DNA of 64,000 bases from B69-G16 sp964501905 (GTDB lineage: Archaea; Thermoproteota; Thermoprotei; Thermofilales; B69-G16). The first letter of the stretch is position 1; the number at the start of each line of letters is the position of its first letter. Both the position numbers and the translations under genes were made by a program. The notes beneath the pieces were generated by a model, which was not told the DNA's origin, did no database searches, and saw only the letters and a program-made list of their open reading frames with translations. Positions 41,788 to 49,920 of this stretch are shown in pieces. The stretch is taken from NCBI GenBank assembly GCA_964501905.1, contig CAZCTW010000005.1:1-64000 (forward strand), in the 5' to 3' direction.

Positions 41788-42552
41788 TTAGGTTTCTCTG
41801 AGTCTTAATTTCGCCTCTAACTTCTTTAACGCGATAACGCTTAGCGCTGCTATGATTATAAATGGGATTTCTACGATGTAGTAGTTGTAAACTGAGGGTT
41901 GGGCTAGCAGGGGTTGGAGTAAGGGTATTATCCCGTCTACAAGACTCTTATATGCTATTGCGGCGAACAAATACTTTAAACCGCTTCTTAAAGCTAAAAT
42001 GACAAGAACCGCCGCTGTTACATGAATTATTAATGCCGAAATTCTCTCTATTATAGGGGCAAACACTACTATAGTTTCCAAGCTTAAACTCGATACTATG
42101 AATTCCCTCTGAGCCTCTGGTATTTTCTCGATAAGCCCCGGCATAAAATAAAATACTAGCACGTTAACCATATTTGAAAAACCAGTTAGGATCGCTTCTA
42201 TAGCTCCATAAGCTATTCCAATCCCTGCAGCTTCTTCAATTCCTATTTTCCCGATTTTTAGCTTTAGCGCGAGAATGTAGAGAATTCCCGCTTCGAGCAA
42301 ACCAGTTCTTAAACCATAGTAGAGACAGGCGGTAAAAACCCGGTATTCGCGCGGCACTAAACCTAGCATCGGAGAAGTCACAGTTAAATCTAAAACTACT
42401 TTAACGAGTATAGCTAAAAACCACGCCAGCAAGCCTACTCCATAAAATAGCGGCTTTATCCTCCTAGATCTACTCCAGTAAATCAGGGTAGCTAGCCCAA
42501 CTACTATCATTCCCAAACCGGCTAGAGAAAGCCAAGGATTAACCATATTCAC
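41788..42552 (-). CDS. YhfC-family putative intramembrane peptidase
   Basis: The 254-aa (or 252-aa, if the ATG at 42546 is used) product has seven to eight membrane helices. Conserved stretches GIGIAYGAIEAILTGFSNMV, VVFAPIIERISALIIHVTAA and LRSGLKYLFAAIAYKSLVDG match the YhfC family (distant CPBP/PrsW-type putative membrane peptidases), with Glu and His residues that may bind metal. It is the third gene of a PadR-led operon and overlaps the SdpI-like gene. In related membrane peptidases the role is to cut or chaperone small peptides. In this operon it may act with the SdpI-like protein. Confidence 0.75.
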   Translation of the reverse strand: MNMVNPWLSLAGLGMIVVGLATLIYWSRSRRIKPLFYGVGLLAWFLAILVKVVLDLTVTSPMLGLVPREYRVFTACLYYGLRTGLLEAGILYILALKLKIGKIGIEEAAGIGIAYGAIEAILTGFSNMVNVLVFYFMPGLIEKIPEAQREFIVSSLSLETIVVFAPIIERISALIIHVTAAVLVILALRSGLKYLFAAIAYKSLVDGIIPLLQPLLAQPSVYNYYIVEIPFIIIAALSVIALKKLEAKLRLRET

Positions 42553-43375
42553 GTCCCCCTTTTATTTTTGTAATGAAAACAGGAATAGCCAAAAATGTTC
42601 CAATAGCGAGGAGAAATATGCAATATACGGGGATTATGTGGTATCCATAGAAGTTGTACGTAAACACTATAGTATAGCCTATCCCGACTATTATGAAAAT
42701 TAGACCGAAAAATAGCGATAGCAACTTTACGAATTCCGTTGTTGAAAAGCCCAGTCTAGGACTATAGAATACTAACGGTTTATACTTTGCAAGGTAATAG
42801 AATACCATGTAAAAAGCGTAGTCCAGGCTAAGCGCCGCTATAAAAAGCGTTGTAAATGCCTGTCTACTATCGTACCTGTTCGGAACCCCCCAAGGGTCAA
42901 AGTGTACGGCTATAGTATCCGGGAGAAAGTTGGCTGTATACAGTATTATAGACGCTAGGATCAAGTAGAATATAGATAGTGTAATGGGATATTTAACGGT
43001 CTTGGGATCGAGCATTATAGGAATAACCTTCGAAGAATCTCCACCAGGTTTTCTACCAGTAACTTTTTCAGCTAAATCATCCACGTATATTATGGCGGCT
43101 ATTATACAAGCCATAGCCGATACTTCAAATAGAATCAGAAGCAATAACAGGTAGTCCTCCGGCAGTAGAAGCGATAAAATAGCAAATATTAAGCCATCAG
43201 CGATAAACAGCTTACTGGTAAGCTTGTTACCTTTTACCCAAACCTCTCTATCTATCAAAGTATAGCCTACTCTAAAACCAAACCATGGGTTAGGCTTTAT
43301 TCTAGGCGTTACAATATAAGCCACTACTCCCATCAATGCGATAAAAGCCGATAGGAAGAAAACCCAAACTATCAT
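42539..43375 (-). CDS. SdpI/DUF1648-like membrane protein
   Basis: The 278-aa product has about eight membrane helices. Two signature regions can be seen. NPWFGFRVGYTLIDREVWVK matches the SdpI motif, and NFLPDTIAVHFDPWGVPNRY matches DUF1648 (P-x-T/I-x-x-HF-x-x-x-G-x-P-x-x-x). In Bacillus, SdpI gives immunity to the SdpC toxin and also sequesters its own repressor SdpR. Here the gene is coupled to a PadR regulator (ATGA overlap) and a YhfC gene. A regulatory or immunity role by analogy is inference. Order of the two regions is reversed relative to B. subtilis SdpI. Confidence 0.8.
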   Translation of the reverse strand: MIVWVFFLSAFIALMGVVAYIVTPRIKPNPWFGFRVGYTLIDREVWVKGNKLTSKLFIADGLIFAILSLLLPEDYLLLLLILFEVSAMACIIAAIIYVDDLAEKVTGRKPGGDSSKVIPIMLDPKTVKYPITLSIFYLILASIILYTANFLPDTIAVHFDPWGVPNRYDSRQAFTTLFIAALSLDYAFYMVFYYLAKYKPLVFYSPRLGFSTTEFVKLLSLFFGLIFIIVGIGYTIVFTYNFYGYHIIPVYCIFLLAIGTFLAIPVFITKIKGGREYG

Positions 43376-43740
43376 GTAAACTCACCTCTCTCTGCTTTCT
43401 CCCTCACCATATTAATAGTATAGACCATATCATCCCACATCGATAACAACTCCTTCAAGCACCTCTCCCCCAGCTCCGTAATAGTATAATACCTCCTCGG
43501 GGGACCATTCTCAGCCAATCCCCAGAAAGAATCCAACAATTTTAATTTCCGCAATTTTTTCAAAATAGGGTATAAGGTACCTTCTTTGAACACTATCTTC
43601 CCATTACTTAAAGCGTTCACCAATTGTATGATCTTATACCCGTATATCGGCCTCGGATAATTCCTAATTATCAGCAACGTTAACAAAGTATAAGCCACAC
43701 TTAGCATATCCTTTTTAAACTCCCTTACCTCCCCCTTCAT
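43372..43740 (-). CDS. PadR-family transcriptional regulator (SdpI/YhfC operon)
   Basis: The 122-aa product is a PadR winged helix: AYTLLTLLIIRNYPRPIYGY, KIIQLVNALSNGKIVFKEGT, LYPILKKLRKLKLLDSFWGL, then PPRRYYTITELGERCLKELL. The ATG directly abuts a TATCGAA...TTCGATA palindrome spaced around TATATATA, so the operator covers the TATA box of a leaderless transcript. The same half-sites occur before the PadR gene at 19249. It leads the PadR/SdpI-like/YhfC operon with overlapping genes and presumably represses it. Confidence 0.87.
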   Translation of the reverse strand: MKGEVREFKKDMLSVAYTLLTLLIIRNYPRPIYGYKIIQLVNALSNGKIVFKEGTLYPILKKLRKLKLLDSFWGLAENGPPRRYYTITELGERCLKELLSMWDDMVYTINMVREKAERGEFT

Positions 43741-43772
43741 TATCGAACCTCGATATATATAGAACTTCGATA
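43741..43772 (-). promoter_or_regulatory. Palindromic operator/promoter of the PadR-SdpI-YhfC operon
   Basis: TATCGAA (43741-43747) and TTCGATA (43766-43772) form inverted arms around a TATATATA core, immediately ahead of the start codon. The arms match those in the 19218-19245 operator. Confidence 0.7.
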
Positions 43773-44428
43773 ATAAAAAACTTTCCTCTAAAAAAGCCCT
43801 GCCTTTTAACCTCCTAAGGGCAAAATAAAGGGGGCGTTCAGGCTTAGTAGGCCTTTAGACGTTGATAGTTTTCAGTCTGCCAAACCCTTGGGGTTCATTA
43901 GTCTTAGTCCTCCTCTTGGGTTCATCGGAGGCTTATCATCGACCTCTCCCCCATCCAAAATATGTAATGCTTAATAGACTATACATGTTTTTTCGTGATC
44001 ACGGAGACTGTCCGGTTAGCTTATTTTACTGTTGCTAGCTTTTATGGTCTTTGGCGTGCGTGGCGGTAGGTGGGCTGCGTTGCCGCCATACTGCCGGCTC
44101 CGAAATGAGCAATGTTTTTAAAAGGTTTAGCCATAATATAAAATGAGGGGGTCAGCGCAGCCAGGTTAGGCCATCCCCACCCAGGGGGTGGATAGGCCCT
44201 GTCACCTTGTTCATCACTCCCCCGATGACCTCTCTATCCCCGAGCTTTAAATTTGTAGTTCTAAACCTCCATACTGGAGCATAAGAGTTTAAACTGAACG
44301 TATTCCTTAAACTAGAGCCACTTGGTCTGTCCAACTTTTATCTCGTAGGCGTCATACGTTTTCTCCAAGGCTTTAACTAGATCAGCCCTGCTAATAATCC
44401 TCGATGATTGGTGATCTCGTTGCCTTTC
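43773..44428. other. Gene-poor region with coding remnants and GC-rich hairpins
   Basis: No intact gene. On the minus strand two pieces look coding: RADLVKALEKTYDAYEIKVG (about 44322-44400) and, in another frame, KLGDREVIGGVMNKVTGPIH (about 44160-44260). Both are broken by stops and may be one dead gene, perhaps from a mobile element; I cannot assign it. Two GC-rich stem-loops lie in it: GGCC...GGGTGG...ATAGGCC at 44169-44198 and GTGGCGG/CCGCCAT near 44062-44093. A TATA-like AATATAAAATG precedes the first hairpin. No terminal inverted repeats were evident. Confidence 0.35.
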
Positions 44429-44459
44429 GTAAGACTTAAGTAAGAAAATAGTCTTACTT
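44429..44459 (+). promoter_or_regulatory. Overlapping inverted repeats at the vapBC promoter
   Basis: GTAAGACT/AGTCTTAC (44429-44457) and AAGTAAGA/TCTTACTT (44438-44459) are both perfect 8-bp inverted repeats, about 25 nt ahead of the TTG at 44483. They are likely the operator bound by the VapB/VapBC complex. Confidence 0.6.
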
Positions 44460-44482
44460 GATAATAGGCGAGGTGGCGCTTA

Positions 44483-44740
44483 TTGAAGACTGTAGTCTCC
44501 AGCAAGGGTCAAGTTGTAATTCCGAAGCAGATTAGAGAAAAACTCGGATTAACCCCGGGCACAATCCTTAAGGTTCGGGTTGAAGGAAAGAAGGTAATCC
44601 TAGAGCCTGTACACGAACCGCCTAAGCAGATATTCGTCAGAGCAGGTTCAAAAATTACAGAAGAAATCCTGAGGGAAGCCAAGAGTTCGGGCGATAAAAT
44701 ACAAAAACTTCTCGAAGATCTAGGTGTTCCAATTGGCTAG
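44483..44740 (+). CDS. VapB-like AbrB/SpoVT antitoxin
   Basis: The 85-aa product starts at a TTG after GAGGTGG. The N-terminus is a canonical swapped-hairpin AbrB domain (KTVVSSKGQVVIPKQIREKL, GLTPGTILKVRVEGKKVILE). The C-terminal tail (EEILREAKSSGDKIQKLLED) would bind the toxin. It is coupled to a PIN toxin gene whose TTG lies inside its last codons. A palindromic operator upstream fits autoregulation by the TA complex. This is the most intact vapBC module of the window. Confidence 0.88.
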   Translation: MKTVVSSKGQVVIPKQIREKLGLTPGTILKVRVEGKKVILEPVHEPPKQIFVRAGSKITEEILREAKSSGDKIQKLLEDLGVPIG

Positions 44741-45188
44741 GGCCAGCATAGACACGAGCGTAATAATAGAGTATATCGATGAAGAAGGAGAATGTCACGA
44801 ACAGGCGGAAGCGGTATTCTCTGCAATTCTAGCTGGGAAAATAGAAGCAATAATACCCCACTCAATCCTAGTAGAAACATACTACGTAACCGCAAGAATA
44901 TACCAAAAACTCGGAGTAAGAAATCCAAAAGCTACAGCTACAAAACTTATAGAATGGCTCTACAGACTTCCAACAGTAACCATAGCAGATACAAGCCTAA
45001 ACCTAGCCCTAGAAGTCGGCAAAATAAAATTACGCTACAAACTCGCCATAACAGACTGCTATGTCCTCGCAACATCCAAAATCTACAACTGCACCGCACT
45101 CTTTAAAAAACCAGAAAAAGAAATGCTCAAAAACATCAACCAATTAAAGAAAAACTACAAAATCACCTTCTTAAAAGACTATAGATAG
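44733..45188 (+). CDS. VapC-like PIN-domain toxin
   Basis: The 151-aa product is a complete PIN domain: Asp in ASIDTSVIIEYI, Glu in SILVETYYV, Asp in KLAITDCYVLATSKIYNCTA, and the KKPEKEM motif near the end. These residues should form the Mg-dependent RNase site. I use the TTG at 44733, which follows TAGGTG; the GTG at 44724 in frame is the alternative. Both overlap the antitoxin stop. It is convergent with the GH39-like gene. Target RNA unknown. Confidence 0.87.
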   Translation: MARASIDTSVIIEYIDEEGECHEQAEAVFSAILAGKIEAIIPHSILVETYYVTARIYQKLGVRNPKATATKLIEWLYRLPTVTIADTSLNLALEVGKIKLRYKLAITDCYVLATSKIYNCTALFKKPEKEMLKNINQLKKNYKITFLKDYR

Positions 45189-45267
45189 ATTATATTATAG
45201 AAGATAATATCTAAGGTTTAACTTTAGGCTAGCTAACATGTCCGTTTCGCGTAATCTGCTAAGTTTC

Positions 45268-47901
45268 CTATTTACGTCTCTTCCAACACTTAGCCAGTTC
45301 CCTACTAAATACAATTGTATAAGGGAGAGTATACAGGACATTGCTTGAGGCCAAGAACATTGCCTCGAAAGCCCCACTTGGGATAGATAATGTATGATCG
45401 CTTCTTCGCGGTAAAGTGATATGATAGGCATTATCTCTCTTTTCCAACTCGATTAAAATCACAGAGTAGGGTTGTATCGTTAGATTTAAAGTAAGTTCTC
45501 TAGATTCTCGTACAACTACAGTTTTCTCTTTCGCGGATCCTTCTAATGAGACATGGGAATCCTTATTGATTTTATCTATCCAATCGTCAAGTTCAATTGT
45601 TCTTCCATTATCGGTTGTATATTTTCCGTAGTATAACAGGTTAAAGTATGCATTTTCGTAAATACTATATGCTTCCGTTATCTCCTTCCAAATAGTTTCA
45701 AAATTGCAAGGATGGCAGGAACCTCTATGCGAGGCGTTGCATCTATCTAACTCAGTGTAGCGTTTCTTAACTAAGTCTTTAAAACTGATGCTTTTTTCTC
45801 TGTACTCTTTCCAAGCTCTAAACAACATTTCAATATCTCTATCAGAGTAGCATTTAGAGGAAAGATATTCTCTAACAATTGCCGTGGCCTGTAGCTTTGC
45901 TTTTTCTTTTATCCTTTTTACTCTTTCATCTATTGTTCCATTAATACCACATTCTGTACCTGTCGGTTTAGGTTCAGTTCTTTTGTTGTATCTGCATGAA
46001 TTTGAGTGGTCTTTATCGATTATATAGATTCTAAGAACGTAAGCGCCTGAGGGAATATTCTTAACTATCAAAGTAACGTTTCTCGGATGTTTCATTAGGT
46101 ATTTTTCTTGATTTATTTTTTCTTTTACTTGCAAAGCACAACTAGTTAAATCGCCCCTAACTTTTCTATTATTTAATAGTTCAGGAAAATCGGTATAGAC
46201 AATTATCCATTTTAGGTAATTTTCATTTATTTCCTTGGACCCGTCTTTGTCGGGATCTTTCTCTGGTGGATATTCTTCGATTGTTTCTTTTAAAGAATTT
46301 ATGATGAGTTTCCATTCTTCTTCCGTATATTTAGTAAGCATGCATTCTTTGAAGAAAATGCCTACGGTTACTTTATCTATTTCCCAAATATAGTTTGAAA
46401 TTAAAACGGATATTTTTTGGTCATCTCTCCCCGCTATAGCAATTATATGATCCTCATCTGATGAAATAGCTTGAATTCTTCGATCTGGGAGCTTCGATAA
46501 GGCTTTAAAAGCATTCCAGACTGGCTTTATAACTCCATCTCTCGTAAAGATGGCCCAATCCCCGATGAACTGAGCGTCATCACCTCTTTCCTTTAACCCC
46601 TTCCTCTCTTTATTTCCACCATCATTTACATCAAAATCGTGTCCATGCCAGTCAATTCCTGCCTTTTCCATGAAATATAAGGCTCTAATAACGTATGCCG
46701 GGTTCCGCTCATTATCTATATAATCAGCCAAGGGATATGATCCACCCCAGATAGTCCAATCAGCAGGATAAATCCTAGTATCAGTAAAACCGTTTTTCCT
46801 CAACCACTCTCTTATGATCTCAACCTGTTTAAAGAATGCTTCTGGTCTGGTATGGAACACATGGTAGTTAATAAAATCTAGTGGAATGTTATGGCTGGCA
46901 CAGTATTCAATAAAATTCTCAGTTAACGATTCGTTACTAGGTATTGCCCATCCACTTTCTTCTACGCATAATTCGCAGGCGCGACTTACCTGAGCGTATG
47001 GTATATTCCAGACCCTACCAGTCGCACTACAGTAAACGTTACAGCTTACTTTCTTTGAGCACCAACTGGAAGAGCCAACGCCGCCAACTAGTATATCTTC
47101 ATCTATGCTTTTAACTCCTCTCACGGTATACTCATATAATCTGTAAAAATCCTCCTCCTTTCCTAACCAGTCGGCATCTGGCTCATGTCCTACCGAAATT
47201 CCCAGATTTCTAATTCCTAGTTCTTTCTTCAAAACTCTTGCATATTCCTTGGCAACGCTTTCCCAACCTTCCACATAGCCTTTTTCTCTAAATTGTTTTT
47301 CTGTAATTCTTCTGCATTCATCTGTGTAACAGGTAATCTCATCCCAACTGGTACACCTATCTTTATAGCACTTGGGTGGAGCAAATTGATAGATTGGCCA
47401 TTCTTCCCCAGCGCGGGAAGATAGCCAATTAGGCATTAGTGCTTGATGAAACGTGAATATTACTGTAATGTTATTTTCGTTTGCATAATCTCTGATTTTA
47501 ATCCAGTACGGATTGTCTAGAATCGTATTTCTAAGTCTTTCTTTAAAGTCTGAGAAATTCTTAGAGGATGCTATCGCGTAAGCATTTCCCGTTTGAATCC
47601 ACTTAAGTTTAGTTTCGTTGAGAAACTTGTCCAGAATGTATGGAGATAATCCCGCATACGCGTCTTTTATTTTAGTAAAATGAGTTTTTTGAATCCATAC
47701 ACTTGCAGTAAAAATATTAGGCATTTCCCCAAGGTCATGTATAGCATCTACTTCAATAATGACTATCTGATTTAGACCGGAATTTTCAGTACCTTTTGAA
47801 TTTGAACCAAAGTTGAACCTTAACAACGTAAACAATAGTATCCCTGCTGTAATTAATAATAGTAGTATCTTGTAGCTACGCTTGACCATGACTACCGCCA
47901 T
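45268..47901 (-). CDS. Cysteine-rich secreted GH39-like glycoside hydrolase
   Basis: The 877-aa product has an N-terminal membrane anchor or signal (about 8-27). A (beta/alpha)8-type domain (about 45-460) resembles GH39/clan A: FTFHQALMPNWLS, LGISVGHEPDADWLG (candidate acid/base Glu), FINYHVFHT, and IYPADWTIWGGSYPLADYID, where clan A enzymes have the nucleophile Glu and this one has Asp. A C-terminal beta domain ends in an arginine/lysine tail. About 19 cysteines, many clustered (KCYKDRC, CNVYC, CELC), are unusual and suggest disulfides. Base composition is A/T-richer than neighbours. Substrate unknown; it may be inactive or use a variant site. Confidence 0.72.
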   Translation of the reverse strand: MAVVMVKRSYKILLLLITAGILLFTLLRFNFGSNSKGTENSGLNQIVIIEVDAIHDLGEMPNIFTASVWIQKTHFTKIKDAYAGLSPYILDKFLNETKLKWIQTGNAYAIASSKNFSDFKERLRNTILDNPYWIKIRDYANENNITVIFTFHQALMPNWLSSRAGEEWPIYQFAPPKCYKDRCTSWDEITCYTDECRRITEKQFREKGYVEGWESVAKEYARVLKKELGIRNLGISVGHEPDADWLGKEEDFYRLYEYTVRGVKSIDEDILVGGVGSSSWCSKKVSCNVYCSATGRVWNIPYAQVSRACELCVEESGWAIPSNESLTENFIEYCASHNIPLDFINYHVFHTRPEAFFKQVEIIREWLRKNGFTDTRIYPADWTIWGGSYPLADYIDNERNPAYVIRALYFMEKAGIDWHGHDFDVNDGGNKERKGLKERGDDAQFIGDWAIFTRDGVIKPVWNAFKALSKLPDRRIQAISSDEDHIIAIAGRDDQKISVLISNYIWEIDKVTVGIFFKECMLTKYTEEEWKLIINSLKETIEEYPPEKDPDKDGSKEINENYLKWIIVYTDFPELLNNRKVRGDLTSCALQVKEKINQEKYLMKHPRNVTLIVKNIPSGAYVLRIYIIDKDHSNSCRYNKRTEPKPTGTECGINGTIDERVKRIKEKAKLQATAIVREYLSSKCYSDRDIEMLFRAWKEYREKSISFKDLVKKRYTELDRCNASHRGSCHPCNFETIWKEITEAYSIYENAYFNLLYYGKYTTDNGRTIELDDWIDKINKDSHVSLEGSAKEKTVVVRESRELTLNLTIQPYSVILIELEKRDNAYHITLPRRSDHTLSIPSGAFEAMFLASSNVLYTLPYTIVFSRELAKCWKRRK

Positions 47902-48166
47902 CAAATATTATTCTCTCTACCACAAGGTATTTGCCCCCCTTATATGGATGTTCAACTGATTGATAAGGGTCGCTAACGCGGATCATATCTCTTTAATAAG
48001 TTCTGAAAGATTTTAGTAACGACTCAAAAGTCTCAATGTTAACCCAAGTATATATACCATTATTCTGCTTAAGAATGGGTAACTATATTCTCCTATTATC
48101 TGTTGCAGAGATTTTTAGCTTTCATTTATATATTCGATGTATAATTATTAGCGGTGAGGGAGTTAA

Positions 48167-48569
48167 TTGACTAAAAGAGAAGAGTATGAACATTTGTTGA
48201 GGAGATCGAGAGAATTCTATGAGACGGCTATTCTCCAGTTAGAGAAAGGCTTTTACGGCTTAGCGGCCTTCAGCTTAGAACAATCGCTTCGGCTTTTTCT
48301 TAAAGCGAAAATGCTCGAGAGGGGGGTCGACTACCCTAGAACTCATAGCGTTCGCAGACTTTTTGGAGATCTTATCTGAGGTAGTTGAAGAAGAATATTC
48401 TAATATTTTGAAAGAGCTCGTGAATAGGTATTCGCTAGAGCTTGCTTCCATAGAGGATGCCTATATCACGTCGAGGTATATTCCCAGGGAGTTCCGTAGA
48501 GAGGAGGTTCTAAGACTGAAAAGGGTTGTTGAGGAGGTGGTGCACGTTGTCTCACAAATTACTGGTTAA
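48167..48569 (+). pseudogene. HEPN-domain gene interrupted by a frameshift
   Basis: The first part (TTG at 48167) reads EEYEHLLRRSREFYETAILQ, LEKGFYGLAAFSLEQSLRLF, LKAKMLERGVDYPRTHSVRR, an archetypal HEPN protein with the RTHS catalytic-type R-x-H region. At a T5 run (48359-48363) it shifts; the rest (LEILSEVVEEEYSNILKELV ... REEVLRLKRVVEEVVHVVSQ) continues in another frame to 48569. Removing one T restores one protein of about 133 aa. The stop overlaps the MNT gene by 23 nt. It could be sequencing error, programmed slippage, or an inactivated toxin. Confidence 0.65.
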
Positions 48570-48864
48570 AGAAGCGCTCAGAAGACAGAAAATCTTCAAA
48601 AATTTAGGCGAGTACCTAGAGGTTATAAAATCTATTGTAAAAAAATTGGAGGAAAATGCCGAAGTTTACTTATTCGGGTCTGTTGCCGAGGGAAAACATC
48701 TATATTCAAGCGATATAGACGTCCTCATAGTGACTAGTCTCGACCCAACCGTGGTCATTAGCGAATTATGGAAGAAAGATATAAAAGATCCCTTCGAAAT
48801 ACACGTCTGCCATCCTAAAAACTTGGCATTGTATAGATCGAGAACTAAATTAATTAAAATTTGA
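48547..48864 (+). CDS. MNT-type minimal nucleotidyltransferase (HEPN partner)
   Basis: The 105-aa product has the nucleotidyltransferase core LFGSVAEGKHLYSSDIDVLI (GS-x10-DxD) with upstream helix KLEENAEVYLFGS and the C-terminal part DPFEIHVCHPKNLALYRS. In HEPN-MNT modules this protein blocks the HEPN RNase, sometimes by AMPylation. I use the TTG at 48547 because GAGGAGGTGG lies 6 nt upstream; the TTG at 48526 places that site inside the gene. It overlaps the end of the HEPN frame. It appears intact although its toxin partner is frameshifted. Confidence 0.82.
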   Translation: MSHKLLVKEALRRQKIFKNLGEYLEVIKSIVKKLEENAEVYLFGSVAEGKHLYSSDIDVLIVTSLDPTVVISELWKKDIKDPFEIHVCHPKNLALYRSRTKLIKI

Positions 48865-48963
48865 GCTTACATTCGTTCAATCTCGTCGTTACGATTCAGG
48901 AATTTCCATTATTAAACAAAAAGCACCACCTTCTCCCTATCCCCCACCACTTTTATATAATTC

Positions 48964-49010
48964 TTTAACTCAACAATTATTAAGTTAAAATTATAAAAAA
49001 ATGAGTTGAA
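48964..49010 (+). promoter_or_regulatory. Inverted repeats at the promoter of the HTH operon
   Basis: TTTAACTCA (48964-48972) and TGAGTTGAA (49002-49010) are near-perfect inverted arms; TTTAACT also pairs with AGTTAAA at 48983-48989. They follow a TATA box CTTTTATATAAT (48951-48962) and end 5 nt before the ATG at 49016. This is a likely operator for the HTH regulator encoded downstream. Confidence 0.5.
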
Positions 49011-49015
49011 GTTAC

Positions 49016-49156
49016 ATGTTTAAATTTAAAAGCTTAGTAAATGAGATAGATTTAGAGGGTTATGGCATAGCCGTTGTATCAAGCACAGGCAAGGAGTTTG
49101 AAGTAGGCGATTTTGCCTCTACTATAGGTATTGAAGCTTTTACGGTAATAGTCTAG
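49016..49156 (+). CDS. 46-aa small protein upstream of an HTH regulator
   Basis: A short open frame (MFKFKSLVNEIDLEGYGIAV, then VSSTGKEFEVGDFASTIGIE) fills the space between the promoter and the HTH gene; its TAG lies within the TAGGAGG that is the Shine-Dalgarno of the next gene. It has a leaderless-type start. It could be a genuine micro-protein, the remnant of a longer gene, or a leader peptide. I do not recognise a family. Confidence 0.45.
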   Translation: MFKFKSLVNEIDLEGYGIAVVSSTGKEFEVGDFASTIGIEAFTVIV

Positions 49157-49166
49157 GAGGGTGAGG

Positions 49167-49841
49167 GTGTTGGGTGAAGAGTTTGAAGTTTTAGCTGAGT
49201 GGGTTATTAGAAGGCTTAGAGCACCCGAGCCCCCGCTAGAGGGTGGAGAAGAGGTTGTTAAAAGGTGGGTTCTCTACTCTCTCGGCTTGGATAAGCTAGC
49301 TCAAGATATATACCTCTATATAGAGAAGAGGGGGAGCGCGACTTCCACGGAAATTGCGAAACACTTCAATATAAGCCCTAATACTGCTAGGAAGTACTTG
49401 GACGATCTTCACACCCTAGGTTTGGTAGATTATATAGGGCGCGAATATAGGCTAGAGTACGATAGCTTGGCTAAATCTATAGAGTTGGGTTTAATGCCGA
49501 AGATAAGGGATACATTAAAGACTATCGTTAGAGTGGCTAAGCTCATCGAGAAGCCGCCGTCCTATGTGAGTATAGAGGAGGAGGGAGAGAGGATAGATAT
49601 GGCTTTTGTCTCCTCTATGAGGATTACGAACGAACTCTTAAGGGAGTGGCGTAAAAGAGGGAAGAAAGTAATGATTAGAAGTCTGGGCTTGTTAGAGTTC
49701 GCCGAGGATGTAGACCCCAACTTGGCCGACGAGGTGATAGAGGGAATACAAGCTGTTGGGTCAGTGAGAATACCGGCGAGCGTGTACACGATTTTATCGC
49801 GTAAAATGAAAGTTATAGGTCCGATAAATATACTAAAATAA
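49167..49841 (+). CDS. Winged-helix protein with C-terminal uncharacterised domain
   Basis: The product (about 224 aa) has an N-terminal helical part. A winged helix (about 45-95) follows: LAQDIYLYIEKRGSATSTEI, AKHFNISPNTARKYLDDLHT, LGLVDYIGREYRLEY. A C-terminal alpha/beta domain (about 120-224) contains PPSYVSIEEEGERIDMAFV. Likely a DNA-binding regulator. The GTG at 49167 is 6 nt after AGGAGG, so I prefer it to GTG 49161. It is co-transcribed with the 46-aa gene and probably represses its own operator at 48964. Ligand unknown. Confidence 0.75.
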   Translation: MLGEEFEVLAEWVIRRLRAPEPPLEGGEEVVKRWVLYSLGLDKLAQDIYLYIEKRGSATSTEIAKHFNISPNTARKYLDDLHTLGLVDYIGREYRLEYDSLAKSIELGLMPKIRDTLKTIVRVAKLIEKPPSYVSIEEEGERIDMAFVSSMRITNELLREWRKRGKKVMIRSLGLLEFAEDVDPNLADEVIEGIQAVGSVRIPASVYTILSRKMKVIGPINILK

Positions 49842-49920
49842 TTCTAGAAATATAGCGAAGGAAATGTTCTGATAAACTTATAACAGAGAAAGTTTTCAAA
49901 CGTGTTATACCTGGATAAAA

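Noticed and set aside
44041..44482. A tRNA or CRISPR leader in the GC-rich gap
   Set aside because: No cloverleaf with a GTTCRA loop and no repeated spacer pattern is present.
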